Positions 27,737 through 38,545 of a DNA stretch of 64,000 bases are shown here, piece after piece. A program made the translations under genes and the position numbers. The DNA lies in assembly GCA_902512685.1 (NCBI GenBank), contig CABXKH010000001.1:47702-111701 (forward strand), in the 5' to 3' direction. The notes below the pieces were generated by a model that was given only the letters and a program-made list of their open reading frames with translations, was not told the DNA's origin and made no database searches. The first letter of the stretch is position 1, and every line of letters begins with the position of its first letter. The stretch is from Paracoccaceae bacterium (GTDB taxonomy: Bacteria; Pseudomonadota; Alphaproteobacteria; Rhodobacterales; Rhodobacteraceae).

Positions 27737-28024
27737 TCACTCGGTGGTTTCAACAACCATCAATTCACGCTCGGCAGCGCCGCGGGCGTGATCAAGCGCA
27801 GCTTGATATTCTTTTGAATGATAGCAGGCCTCGGCGGCTTCTAAGCTTGGAAAGCGGGCAACAACATTGCGCGCCCGGTCGGTGCCTTCCAATTGAACAT
27901 ACCGCCCGCCTCGGGCAATAAAATGACCGCCATGGGCGGCGATCGCCGGGCCGGCAAGTTTGGCATATTTTGCGTAGCTTTCTTCGTCTGTCACCGTAAC
28001 GTGACCAATCCATAATGCGGGCAT
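27737..28024 (-). CDS. DUF1330 protein
   Basis: A 95-residue single-domain protein of the DUF1330 family (dimeric ferredoxin-like barrel). Typical parts are WIGHVTVTDEESYAKYAKLAG, ARGGRYVQLEG and the C-terminal half AACYHSKEYQAALDHARGAAER. Function of the family is not known. Its ATG overlaps the alaS stop by one base (TAATG), indicating coupled translation after alaS. Confidence 0.9.
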   Translation of the reverse strand: MPALWIGHVTVTDEESYAKYAKLAGPAIAAHGGHFIARGGRYVQLEGTDRARNVVARFPSLEAAEACYHSKEYQAALDHARGAAERELMVVETTE

Positions 28025-30690
28025 TAGCCTGCTCCTTCTAGTATCTGCTGCGCCGCTGCTATAGCGGCCTCAGCCCCGTTTATATCATTTCCGCCGCCGC
28101 GCGCCAGATCGGGGCGACCACCGCCGCCCGCGCCGCCCAAAAGCGGCACTGCGGCCTGAACCAAATCAACTGCAGAAAGGCTGTCTGTCAAATCAGCGGT
28201 TAATCCTGCACAAACGGCAACTTTTCCATCAGCCTCTGCAATCAGCAGCACCGCGCCGCTGGAAAGCCGGGCCTTATGTTCATCAATAAGCGCCGGAAGC
28301 TCTTTGCCCGAAACACCCGAAAGAACTTGGGCAACAAAGCCGATGCCGCCGATATCTTTTGCCTCAGCGCCGCCGTTTGATGCGCCGCCAGAAAGCGCCA
28401 GCTCGCGGCGCAATTGGGCGAGTTCGTTGCTGAGCGACTTGCGCTCATCCAAAAGCGCCTTTACCCGATCGGGCACATCAGACAAAGGTGATTTCAGTTC
28501 AGCAGCGGCCAGAGTCAAAGCCGTATTTTGCGCCATAAGATGCTCATAAGCCGCCTGCCCTGTCAGCGCTTCTATGCGGCGCACACCCGCGCTGCTGGCG
28601 CTATCGCCGGAGGTTACAAACATGCCAATTTCCCCGGTTTGCTTCACGTGGGTGCCGCCGCAAAGTTCAAGCGAATAGGTCGCCCCATCATTGCCTTTGC
28701 CAGAGCCATCAAGATGGCCCATGGACACTACCCGGACCTCATCGCCGTATTTTTCTCCAAAGAGCGCCTGCGCGCCCAGCCCGCGGGCGTCATCAGGGGT
28801 CATGATGCGCGTTTCCACCGGCGTATTTTGGCGGATAAAGGCATTTACCTCAGTTTCAACGGCGCGCAAGTCTTCGGCGCTGAGCGCTTTGGCATGGCTA
28901 AAATCGAACCGTAACCGATCATCGGCATTGAGCGAACCACGCTGCGCTACATGATCGCCAAGGCGGCGCCGCAGCGCTTCGTGCAGCAAATGTGTGGCCG
29001 AGTGATTGGCCCGGATTGCACTGCGCCGTGCATGATCAACTTCAAGCTCTACCCCAAGACCCAAATTGATATCGCCTTCGATAATCTCGGCAAAGTGGAT
29101 AAACACATCGGCGGTTTTCTTGGTATCGGTGATTTTGGCAAGCACACCATCGGCTTTCAAAAATCCGCTGTCGCCTATTTGACCGCCGCTTTCGGCATAA
29201 AACGGTGTTTGGTTCAGTACAATTTGCACGGCCTCACCCGGGCCGGCAGATTTCACTTCTGCGCCATCTTTGACCAAAGCGGCCACCTGGCCTTCGGCTT
29301 TTTCTGTATCATAGCCCAGAAAATCACTCGCCCCGTGGCGATCTGCTATGTCAAACCAAATAGTTGCATCGGCGGCTTGCCCCGATCCGGACCAAGCTGC
29401 CCGCGCTTTTGCTTTTTGCTCGGCCATGGCGTCATTAAATCCGTCCGTATCCACCTGCAATCCCTTTTCACGCAGCGCGTCCTGGGTCAAATCAAGCGGG
29501 AAACCATATGTATCATAGAGTTTAAACGCAGTGCCGCCAGACAGGGTCGCGCCCTGATCAAGATCAACAATTTCATCCTCTAACAGCTTTAAGCCGCGAT
29601 CCAATGTGGTTTTAAAGCGGGTTTCTTCCAACAGCAGCGTTTCTTCAATAAGCGCCTGCCCTTGCTGCAATTCGGGATAGGCCTGCCCCATTTGCTTAAC
29701 AAGAGCCGGCACAAGTCGGTGCATCACCGGATCTTTGGACCCCAACATATGCGCGTGCCGCATCGCACGGCGCATAATGCGGCGCAGAACATAACCACGG
29801 CCCTCATTTGACGGCATCACTCCATCAGCGATCAAAAATGATGTCGAGCGAAGATGATCCGCAATCACCCGGTGCGAGACATTCATATCGCCATAAGGAT
29901 CAACCGAAGTTGCTTCGGCCGAGGCCTCAATGAGGTCTTTCATCAGATCGGTATCATAATTATCATGGCTGCCTTGTAAGAGCGCTGCGATACGCTCAAG
30001 CCCCATGCCGGTATCAATTGATTGCATTTCAAGCGGCACGCGGGATCCGTCTGCAAATTCTTCGTTTTGCATAAAGACAAGGTTCCAAATCTCAATAAAC
30101 CGATCGCCATCTTCTTCTGGGGACCCCGGAGGCCCGCCCCAGATGTGATCGCCATGATCATAAAAAATTTCGGTGCAGGGCCCACAAGGGCCGGTTGGTC
30201 CCATGCGCCAAAAATTATCATCTGTTGCGATACGAATGATCCGATCATCGGGCAAACCGGCCGCTTTTTTCCAAATTTTAGCAGCCTCATCATCATCATG
30301 GAAAATGGTGACATACAGGCGATCTTTGTCGATCCCTAACTCTTTGGTAATCAATTCCCAGGCAAAAGGAATTGCATCGGATTTGAAATAATCGCCAAAG
30401 CTAAAGTTTCCCAGCATCTCAAAAAATGTATGATGGCGGGCGGTGTATCCAACATTGTCTAAATCATTGTGTTTACCGCCAGCGCGTACACATTTTTGCG
30501 CTGTTGTGGCGCGTTTGTAGTCACGTGTTTCCACCCCGGTAAACATATTTTTAAACTGAACCATGCCCGAGTTTACAAACATCAAGGTGGGATCGTTGCG
30601 CGGCACCAGAGGGCTGGATGGAACGATCTCATGCCCCTGCTTTGAGAAATAATTCAAAAAGGTAGAGCGGATGTCGTTTAAACTGGGCAT
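28024..30690 (-). CDS. alaS: Alanyl-tRNA synthetase
   Basis: Class II synthetase of 888 residues charging tRNA-Ala. The catalytic core has [19 protein letters not shown] (motif 1 region), [15 protein letters not shown], and DTGMGLERI (motif 3). The editing domain shows [13 protein letters not shown] (zinc ligands) and [10 protein letters not shown]. The start at 30690 ([10 protein letters not shown]) matches family members; the 22 extra open codons upstream are unlikely to be used. recA lies upstream on the same strand but is separated by a terminator. Confidence 0.97.
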   Translation of the reverse strand: MPSLNDIRSTFLNYFSKQGHEIVPSSPLVPRNDPTLMFVNSGMVQFKNMFTGVETRDYKRATTAQKCVRAGGKHNDLDNVGYTARHHTFFEMLGNFSFGDYFKSDAIPFAWELITKELGIDKDRLYVTIFHDDDEAAKIWKKAAGLPDDRIIRIATDDNFWRMGPTGPCGPCTEIFYDHGDHIWGGPPGSPEEDGDRFIEIWNLVFMQNEEFADGSRVPLEMQSIDTGMGLERIAALLQGSHDNYDTDLMKDLIEASAEATSVDPYGDMNVSHRVIADHLRSTSFLIADGVMPSNEGRGYVLRRIMRRAMRHAHMLGSKDPVMHRLVPALVKQMGQAYPELQQGQALIEETLLLEETRFKTTLDRGLKLLEDEIVDLDQGATLSGGTAFKLYDTYGFPLDLTQDALREKGLQVDTDGFNDAMAEQKAKARAAWSGSGQAADATIWFDIADRHGASDFLGYDTEKAEGQVAALVKDGAEVKSAGPGEAVQIVLNQTPFYAESGGQIGDSGFLKADGVLAKITDTKKTADVFIHFAEIIEGDINLGLGVELEVDHARRSAIRANHSATHLLHEALRRRLGDHVAQRGSLNADDRLRFDFSHAKALSAEDLRAVETEVNAFIRQNTPVETRIMTPDDARGLGAQALFGEKYGDEVRVVSMGHLDGSGKGNDGATYSLELCGGTHVKQTGEIGMFVTSGDSASSAGVRRIEALTGQAAYEHLMAQNTALTLAAAELKSPLSDVPDRVKALLDERKSLSNELAQLRRELALSGGASNGGAEAKDIGGIGFVAQVLSGVSGKELPALIDEHKARLSSGAVLLIAEADGKVAVCAGLTADLTDSLSAVDLVQAAVPLLGGAGGGGRPDLARGGGNDINGAEAAIAAAQQILEGAG

Positions 30691-30785
30691 TTGGCTGGCT
30701 TTCAAACAAGTATTTTTCGTGTAGACGAGGTATAACCTAGGCCCATAATTGTCCACAGTTAACCGTTGATTGCCGCTTTGTGCAT

Positions 30786-30817
30786 AGAAAAAGCCGCTGC
30801 AAATACAACAGCGGCTT
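30786..30817 (-). terminator. Intrinsic terminator after recA
   Basis: On the minus strand AAGCCGCTG (30817-30809) pairs perfectly with CAGCGGCTT (30799-30791), nine pairs around a nine-base loop, followed by TTTTTC counting the end of the stem. It lies about 30 bases after the recA stop and before alaS. Confidence 0.85.
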
Positions 30818-30846
30818 GTTATTGACCTTTATTTGACCGGCCTGCG

Positions 30847-31923
30847 TTAGGCTTCGATCACGTCATCGCCCTTTGAGCCCGCTTCAGATTTTGGAATTTC
30901 AAAATCAAGCCCATGCGCTGCGCGTATTTTATCTTCAATCTCATAAGCGATTTCCGAATTGTCTTTCAGATATATTTTGGCGTTTTCACGCCCCTGCCCA
31001 ATGCGCTCATCGCCATAGCTATACCAAGCGCCAGATTTTTCCACCACGCCGGCTTTGACACCAAGATCAAGCAGTTCACCCATTTTGGAAATGCCCTCAC
31101 CATACATGATGTCAAACTCAACTTGCTTAAAGGGTGGCGCAACTTTGTTTTTAACCACTTTGACCCGCGTTGCATTGCCCACCACTTCATCGCGGTCTTT
31201 AATCGCACCAATGCGGCGAATATCAAGACGTACCGAGGCATAGAACTTCAATGCGTTACCGCCTGATGTGGTTTCAGGGCTGCCAAACATCACACCAATT
31301 TTCATGCGGATCTGGTTGATAAAAATGACCATGCAATTGCTGCGGCTGATCGATCCGGTCAGTTTACGCATAGCTTGGCTCATCAGACGGGCCTGAACGC
31401 CCACACTGCTGTCGCCCATATCGCCTTCCAGTTCGGATTTTGGCGTGAGCGCCGCAACCGAATCGACCACAACCATGCTGACGGCACCCGAGCGAACAAG
31501 CGTGTCGGTAATTTCCAAAGCTTGCTCACCGGTATCCGGTTGACTGATCAGCAATTCATCAAGGTCCACGCCCAGTTTTCTTGCATAGAGCGGATCAAGT
31601 GCATGCTCGGCGTCTACAAAAGCGCAAACGCCGCCTTTTTTTTGCTCTTCGGCCACACAGTGCAATGTCAACGTTGTTTTACCGGAACTTTCTGGGCCAT
31701 AAACTTCGATAATGCGGCCTTTGGGCAATCCGCCTATACCCAAAGCGATATCCAATCCCAAAGACCCGGTCGATGTAGAATCGATTTCCTGGATCGGATT
31801 GTCTCCGCCCAGCTTCATAATCGAGCCTTTGCCAAACTGCCGCTCAATTTGTGCCAGTGCGCTGTCTAGCGCTTTTTGTTTTTCTGTACCGCTCTTATTA
31901 CTCATTGAAAGTATATCTGCCAT
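30847..31923 (-). CDS. recA: Recombinase RecA
   Basis: Homologous recombination and SOS co-protease. The 358-residue protein shows the RecA core: [17 protein letters not shown], Walker [11 protein letters not shown], the VDAEHALDP and [11 protein letters not shown] segments, and [18 protein letters not shown] with [14 protein letters not shown]. The C-terminus is acidic ([13 protein letters not shown]), as usual. Start ATG 31923 has AAAGGCG upstream; an ATG six codons later is possible. An SOS box lies 54 bases upstream. Confidence 0.98.
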   Translation of the reverse strand: MADILSMSNKSGTEKQKALDSALAQIERQFGKGSIMKLGGDNPIQEIDSTSTGSLGLDIALGIGGLPKGRIIEVYGPESSGKTTLTLHCVAEEQKKGGVCAFVDAEHALDPLYARKLGVDLDELLISQPDTGEQALEITDTLVRSGAVSMVVVDSVAALTPKSELEGDMGDSSVGVQARLMSQAMRKLTGSISRSNCMVIFINQIRMKIGVMFGSPETTSGGNALKFYASVRLDIRRIGAIKDRDEVVGNATRVKVVKNKVAPPFKQVEFDIMYGEGISKMGELLDLGVKAGVVEKSGAWYSYGDERIGQGRENAKIYLKDNSEIAYEIEDKIRAAHGLDFEIPKSEAGSKGDDVIEA

Positions 31924-31976
31924 TTTGTTTCGCCTTTCTTATTTCACAGCCACACCCCTAGGGCAATCACTGCATT

Positions 31977-31991
31977 GTTCCGCTCTTGTTC
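31977..31991 (-). promoter_or_regulatory. LexA-binding SOS box of recA
   Basis: The plus strand reads GTTC (31977-31980), seven bases, GTTC (31988-31991), a direct repeat. GTTC-N7-GTTC is the known SOS box of alphaproteobacteria, unlike the palindromic E. coli box. Its place just upstream of the recA coding start supports LexA repression. Confidence 0.88.
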
Positions 31992-32104
31992 CACTTATGA
32001 GACCAAAACAAGAACATTTCAAGAAAATTTTAATAAAAAGACTTTCAACTAAAAATGTTAAAGAGTAATGTAGAGCATCCAATTTTAATTTTTGGCATCA
32101 AATT

Positions 32105-32710
32105 ATGCTTGTATTTATTGAAAAAAACCTAGTTTTTCTGTCCATGCCGAAAACGGCATCCACTGCCTTTATTGCCGCATTGACGCCTTTTGCATCGATG
32201 ATCATAAAATCACCACCTGGGGTAAAGCACATGGGTCTAAGGCGGTTCGACAAACGTATTCGGCCCCTTATTGAAAAACAGCAGCAAACTCAGCTCGAGA
32301 CATTGGCAGTCATTCGTCATCCGATTGACTGGCTTGGAAGTTGGTATCGCTACCGCCAGCGCGATACGATTAAAAATACACAAAATTCCACACAAGATAT
32401 TAGCTTTAACACCTTTGTGCAGGAGTATATGCGCCAAAGCCCACCAGATTTTGCCAAAGTCGGAGATCAGGCAAAATTTTTGCAACCTGCAAAAGACGCC
32501 GCGCCCATCACACATATATTTCAATATGAAGATCAGTCAGGACTTAAACAGTTTCTAGAACAACGGTTGAAGGTTACATTTAAGCTTGAAAAAAAGAACG
32601 TATCCCCGAAAAAAAGCCTTATCCTGCGGCCCGAGATCGAAGACCAACTGCACAAAAAATGCCGGCGCCAATTTGATATTTGGCAAAACGCCGGTCCGCA
32701 TAAGCTTTAA
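32105..32710 (+). CDS. Sulfotransferase-like protein
   Basis: A 201-residue protein with the two phosphate-binding signatures of PAPS-dependent sulfotransferases: FLSMPKTASTAF (5'-phosphosulfate loop, residues 12-23) and AVIRHPIDWLGSWYRYR (3'-phosphate region, about 69-85). Relatives beside recA in Rhodobacteraceae are often mislabelled gamma-glutamyl kinase; nothing here supports that name. The protein is short, so an acceptor domain may be reduced. Its stop overlaps the tail of the broken cckA gene on the other strand by four bases. Confidence 0.72.
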   Translation: MLVFIEKNLVFLSMPKTASTAFIAALTPFASMIIKSPPGVKHMGLRRFDKRIRPLIEKQQQTQLETLAVIRHPIDWLGSWYRYRQRDTIKNTQNSTQDISFNTFVQEYMRQSPPDFAKVGDQAKFLQPAKDAAPITHIFQYEDQSGLKQFLEQRLKVTFKLEKKNVSPKKSLILRPEIEDQLHKKCRRQFDIWQNAGPHKL

Positions 32711-34590
32711 TGCATCTGATCGCTAACCGTGGCTGTTAATTGTTCAAGCGAAAATGGCTTTGGCAAAAACACCGAATTGGGAATCCGTGCCTGATGGGTT
32801 TGAAAATTATCCTCTGCATAGCCCGAAACAAATACCACGCCGACATTGGGGCGATCGGCCAAGGCTTCTTTGACCCAACTGGGCCATCAAGACCAGGCAT
32901 AACCACATCTGTGACAAAGACATCAATTTTTAGACTTTGATCGCTGAGCGTACTCAACGCTTCTTCGCCTGAGCAGGCCTCGATCACTTTAAAGCCCCGC
33001 AACTGTAAAGCCCGCGCCGCAAAGGTTCGAACGGTTGCTTCGTCTTCGACCAACAAAATTACATTTTCACGAACTTCACGGGTCGGCTTGGGCGGTCGAG
33101 CGACAGGCATGAGTACAGGGGGTAAATTGGCAGCACTGGCTGGCAACAATAAGGTAAATTTCGTACCCTTTGCAACTTCAATGTCGACAAAAATATAACC
33201 ACCGCTTTGCTTCACAATCCCGTAAGCTGTCGACAGCCCTAGGCCCGTTCCTTCACCGGTTCGTTTGGTGGTATAGAACGGCTCAAATATTTTTTGAAGT
33301 TTATCTGCCGCAATCCCGCAGCCCTGATCCGATACAGTTACGGATACATATTGGCCAGGCTCGACCACCACACGGTCCCGCGAAACAGGTGCAGTAATGT
33401 TGGTTTCGGCCGTTGAAATAACGATTTGTCCACCTTGCGGCATTGAATCACGCGCATTCACAACCAAATTCATAAGCACTTGTTCCAATTGCCGTTTATC
33501 GGCCCGAACCCGGCGCAAAGCCGGGTCATAATTAAGGCATAACTCAACCTTTTCACCGACCAACCGGTTTAGCAAATGGGTAAAATCCGACAGCATTTCC
33601 CGAATATCCAAATGTTCCAAACGCAGGGTTTGTTTACGCGAAAACGCCAAAAGCTGCGCAACCAAGGCCGCGGCCCGATTGGCGTTTTGGTTGATTTGCA
33701 TCAGATCAGAGTAATTTTGATCTTCTGGGCAATGGCGCAGTAACAACAAATCACAATGGCCAGAAATGGCGGTGAGAAGGTTATTAAAATCATGGGCAAC
33801 GCCGCCAGCCAATTGTCCAATGGCCTGCATTTTTTGGCTTTGAACAAACTGTGCCTCTAGAGTTTTAAGTTCGGTGGCATCGCTTAAAACCGCAATCAAA
33901 GAAGGATCACCGGGTTCTGAGCTTCGATTAAGCGCAACCTGAACATAAATTTCCGAAGCATGGCGCGTCAGGCGCAGAAATTCGGGATGTTTCAACCCCC
34001 GCCCCAAAAGCGCATCATCCAGCCAATCTGCAATCGAACGCCCTAGGCCTTCCATCAATTCCGACAAAAGCGGGGCCTCATCTGCCCTAATTCCCAAAAG
34101 ATCACAGGCGATTTGATTTGCGCAGACAATGCGCCCGCTGGCCACCAGTTTGATCATTGGAACCGGCAATGCCTCGATATCCGCCTGCCCCCCATTTGAG
34201 TGCGCTACATCGCTGTCTGGCGTCAGCAGTAAATTTGAAACCGCCCGGAACTTAAAGGCTGGCGCATGACAAAATATTGCTCTGTACCGAATTGGGTCTT
34301 TACATAATTAATAGAGCCCCAATGGATATTCACATCAAAAAATAATCCCGACAGCGAAGTTAAACTGGATCCAATTAATTTTTTCGCGGCAGAGTTCATA
34401 CGCCATACCTCACCTGACGCAGTTACCGCCAAACTGGGAACATGATCAAAGAAGCGCGTTTCTGTCATCAGCTGCGGTCCACGGTGCAAAAGCCATCGAA
34501 AGACTTGGTGCAATCTGCCTTTGGGACGCTGAGCGAAAATTGAATTGATTTTTCAAAAAGGACGGCCGATTTATCAATGTTGCGTTGCAT
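32707..34590 (-). pseudogene. cckA: CckA-type hybrid histidine kinase, frameshifted
   Basis: Homologue of CckA, the phosphorelay kinase upstream of ChpT and CtrA. The intact middle part has the His box [20 protein letters not shown], the ATPase motifs NLVVNARDSMPQGG and DQGCGIAADKL, and the receiver start LLVEDEATVRTF with phosphoacceptor VTDVVMPGLDG. After DGP the frame is lost; one base added near 32883 restores WVKEALADRP, FVSGYAEDN and LPKPFSLEQL up to a stop at 32707. A second lost base near 34236 separates the N-terminal sensor segment (RFFDHVPSLAV to LSSGRFQ) from the kinase. A third break or short upstream ORF lies at 34468 (TGATG): an ATG at 34590 with AAGGA opens 40 codons. All three would be single missing bases. 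A sequencing error cannot be excluded. Confidence 0.85.
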
Positions 34591-34686
34591 GTGATATCCT
34601 TGCTTGATTCTTCAGTCCCATAACGCCAGCCAATGGTTAAGCTGATGTTAACGCCTTAATTGCAACTTTAGGTTGTTTATTGCAAA

Positions 34687-35847
34687 TTATCCGTTTTGCA
34701 AGACGGCGAAAAAGAATCCGTCCCCGTCGGAACCGGGGAAAAACTGCTGCGATTTCACCAGCGACCAATGGCTGTGCTGTTTTAAAAACCGACTGATCTG
34801 CCGACCATTTTCCCGATCAAGAACCGAGCATGTGGCATAGAGCAAAACGCCATTTGGGCCCACCAGAGCGGCCGCATTGGACAGGATGTCAAACTGGCTT
34901 ATCAAAAGATCATTCAACTGGTCCGCGCCAAGCCTCCATTTGCCGCTTGGGTCTCGGCGCCATGCCCCGCTGCCAGAGCAGGGCACATCGCAAAAAACCA
35001 AACCGTATTTTGTTTGCTGGATCTGATCCGTAGTCTTGAGCACAATATCTGCTTGGGCGCGCTTAGCGCGAACAGGAAGGTCCTTCATCCGCGACGCCAA
35101 CGCGTCATGGGCATGAACTTTTTTACCCAGCCAAGCGGCCAGTGCCAAAGCCTTGCCGCCTCCGCCGGCGCAATAATCAAGAACCGGCCCCATAATTTCT
35201 GATATCAGCGCACAGACACTGGCTTGGCTAGAGGCATCTTGCAATTCGACCAATCCCTGCCTGTAACTGTCTGACTGAGCGACTTTTCGCGCCCCATCTA
35301 TGACTTTAAGCGCGGTCGGCACAGAGGGGTGGATTTCGGTATTTATACTTTCATCACGCAACTTTTGGGAGGCTGCTTCACGCGTTGTTCGGGCGATATT
35401 GACCCGCAGGAAAACCGGTGCACGTTGGCGCAAATTGCCGGCCACCAGCTGTGCATCATCTATTAAATCTTGACACCAAATTGGCCAAAGCCAGTCTGGG
35501 ATATCAAACTGTTCAGCCTCAGAGCTGAAATCGCTTTGCTCTTGTTCTTTCGCAGACAAAGTTTCAGGCGCAAACCGATCACCGGTAAATATGCTCTGGG
35601 GATCAATACCTTGCTGGCGAAGTGCAGCAATCATAATAGGGCGACCGCTCATACCGCCGCCGCAAGCTGCATATGACCTTAAATGGCGCAGCGCGTCATA
35701 GACATGATCGCGCACCGCTGCGCGATCACCAGATCCGGCATATCGGCTGCGCCGTGCCCACGCGGTCAAAGCCATCTCGCCCGACCGCCCGGTCAGAAAG
35801 TCATCGATCACCTCAATAGCGGCCTGAACACGGGCTGCGGGCGTCAT
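34687..35847 (-). CDS. rsmB: NOP2/Sun family RNA (cytosine-5) methyltransferase, RsmB-like
   Basis: S-adenosylmethionine-dependent m5C methyltransferase of 386 residues, probably modifying 16S rRNA. The cofactor loop is LDYCAGGGGKALALAAW near residue 221, the two conserved cysteines lie in FCDVPCSGSGAWRRDP and YATCSVLDRENG, and an N-terminal NusB-like helical region precedes them. It starts three bases after the guaB stop, so the two form an operon. Which cytosine it modifies is not provable from sequence. Confidence 0.9.
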   Translation of the reverse strand: MTPAARVQAAIEVIDDFLTGRSGEMALTAWARRSRYAGSGDRAAVRDHVYDALRHLRSYAACGGGMSGRPIMIAALRQQGIDPQSIFTGDRFAPETLSAKEQEQSDFSSEAEQFDIPDWLWPIWCQDLIDDAQLVAGNLRQRAPVFLRVNIARTTREAASQKLRDESINTEIHPSVPTALKVIDGARKVAQSDSYRQGLVELQDASSQASVCALISEIMGPVLDYCAGGGGKALALAAWLGKKVHAHDALASRMKDLPVRAKRAQADIVLKTTDQIQQTKYGLVFCDVPCSGSGAWRRDPSGKWRLGADQLNDLLISQFDILSNAAALVGPNGVLLYATCSVLDRENGRQISRFLKQHSHWSLVKSQQFFPGSDGDGFFFAVLQNG

Positions 35848-35850
35848 CGA

Positions 35851-37341
<1,491 letters not shown>

Positions 37342-37476
37342 TCACGGTTATGGCAAAAAGAAAAGAGGCAATAGATCCCTAAATGCGGTTTTATAATTTG
37401 CGCCAAGTCGGCGCTTGCACTTAAAAGGCTCAAACATCATGGTGAGGCAAGCACTTTCAAGGCGAGGGAACACAAT

Positions 37477-38436
37477 ATGAGCGAACACGGCTACTCAAAA
37501 GGGCGTCTGGATTTGCCATTCGTGGGTATATCGACCTTTGGCAAGCGGCCCTATGTGGCGGACTGGTCCGCTCTTGATGCAGATGTGGCCGTTCTTGGAG
37601 CGCCGTTTGATGGCGGCACACAATGGCGCGCAGGAGCGCGGTTTGGCCCGCGCGGCGTCCGCGAGGCTTCAACCCTGTTTAGTTTCGGCCATGCCGGAGC
37701 CTATGATCACGAAGATGACGCCACCTATTTGCCCGGCGACGTGCGCATTGTTGATATGGGCGATGCGGATATTGTTCATACAGATACCAAAAAAAGCCAT
37801 GCCAATATTGAAACCGGCGTGCGCGCTGCCTTGGCCGCAGGGGCTTTGCCAGTTGTTATTGGCGGAGACCATTCGGTAAACATCCCCTGTATCAACGCCT
37901 TTGATGGGCATGATCCCTTTCATATCCTGCAAATTGATGCCCATCTGGATTTTGTCGATGAACGCCATGGCGTGCGCTTTGGCCACGGCAACCCGATGCG
38001 GCGGGCTGCAGAAAAACCCTATGTATCCGGACTTACGCAAGTTGGCATCCGCAATGTCAGCTCAACCGCAAAAGAAGGCTATGAAGATGCGCGCCAGATG
38101 GGATCGGATATTCTGTCTGTGCGTCAAGCGCGTCAATTGGGGTCTTTGGCTGTAACCGAGCGTCTGCCGCAGGGCGCCAAAATTTACCTTACCATTGATA
38201 TTGATGCTTTTTGCCCGTCAATCGCACCGGGAACGGGCACCCCAAGTCATGGGGGTTTTCTGTATTATGAAGTATTGGAAATCTTGCAGCATGTGGCCCA
38301 AAGGCATGAAATTATCGGCATAGACCTTGTCGAGGTTGCCCCAGATTATGATCCGAGCGGGTCAACCAGCATCTTGGCGGCGCAGCTTTTGCTAAACACA
38401 CTTGGGTATATTTTCCATGCCAAATCCAACCCATAA
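37477..38436 (+). CDS. speB: Agmatinase-family ureohydrolase
   Basis: Binuclear-manganese hydrolase of 319 residues. Metal ligands are seen in VVIGGDHSVNIP, QIDAHLDFVD and TIDIDAFCPSIAPGTGTP, the three signatures of the arginase/agmatinase family. Best family match is agmatinase (agmatine to putrescine and urea), but guanidinobutyrase and other guanidine-type hydrolases share these motifs, so the substrate is not certain. A short GCGCC-GGCGC hairpin (37400-37414) lies in the gap shared with guaB. Confidence 0.87.
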   Translation: MSEHGYSKGRLDLPFVGISTFGKRPYVADWSALDADVAVLGAPFDGGTQWRAGARFGPRGVREASTLFSFGHAGAYDHEDDATYLPGDVRIVDMGDADIVHTDTKKSHANIETGVRAALAAGALPVVIGGDHSVNIPCINAFDGHDPFHILQIDAHLDFVDERHGVRFGHGNPMRRAAEKPYVSGLTQVGIRNVSSTAKEGYEDARQMGSDILSVRQARQLGSLAVTERLPQGAKIYLTIDIDAFCPSIAPGTGTPSHGGFLYYEVLEILQHVAQRHEIIGIDLVEVAPDYDPSGSTSILAAQLLLNTLGYIFHAKSNP

Positions 38437-38545
38437 CAAAGGATGCCGCCAATGATCTATTTTATGACGTTTGCGATCTTTCCTTGTCCTAGATACACCC
38501 TATGATTTGCTCTCAGAATATTGTCGCAAGTAAAAGGCATCCAGC

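Noticed and set aside
28951..29583. 210-codon frame antisense to alaS
   Set aside because: Shadow of alaS with no domain or ribosome-binding site.
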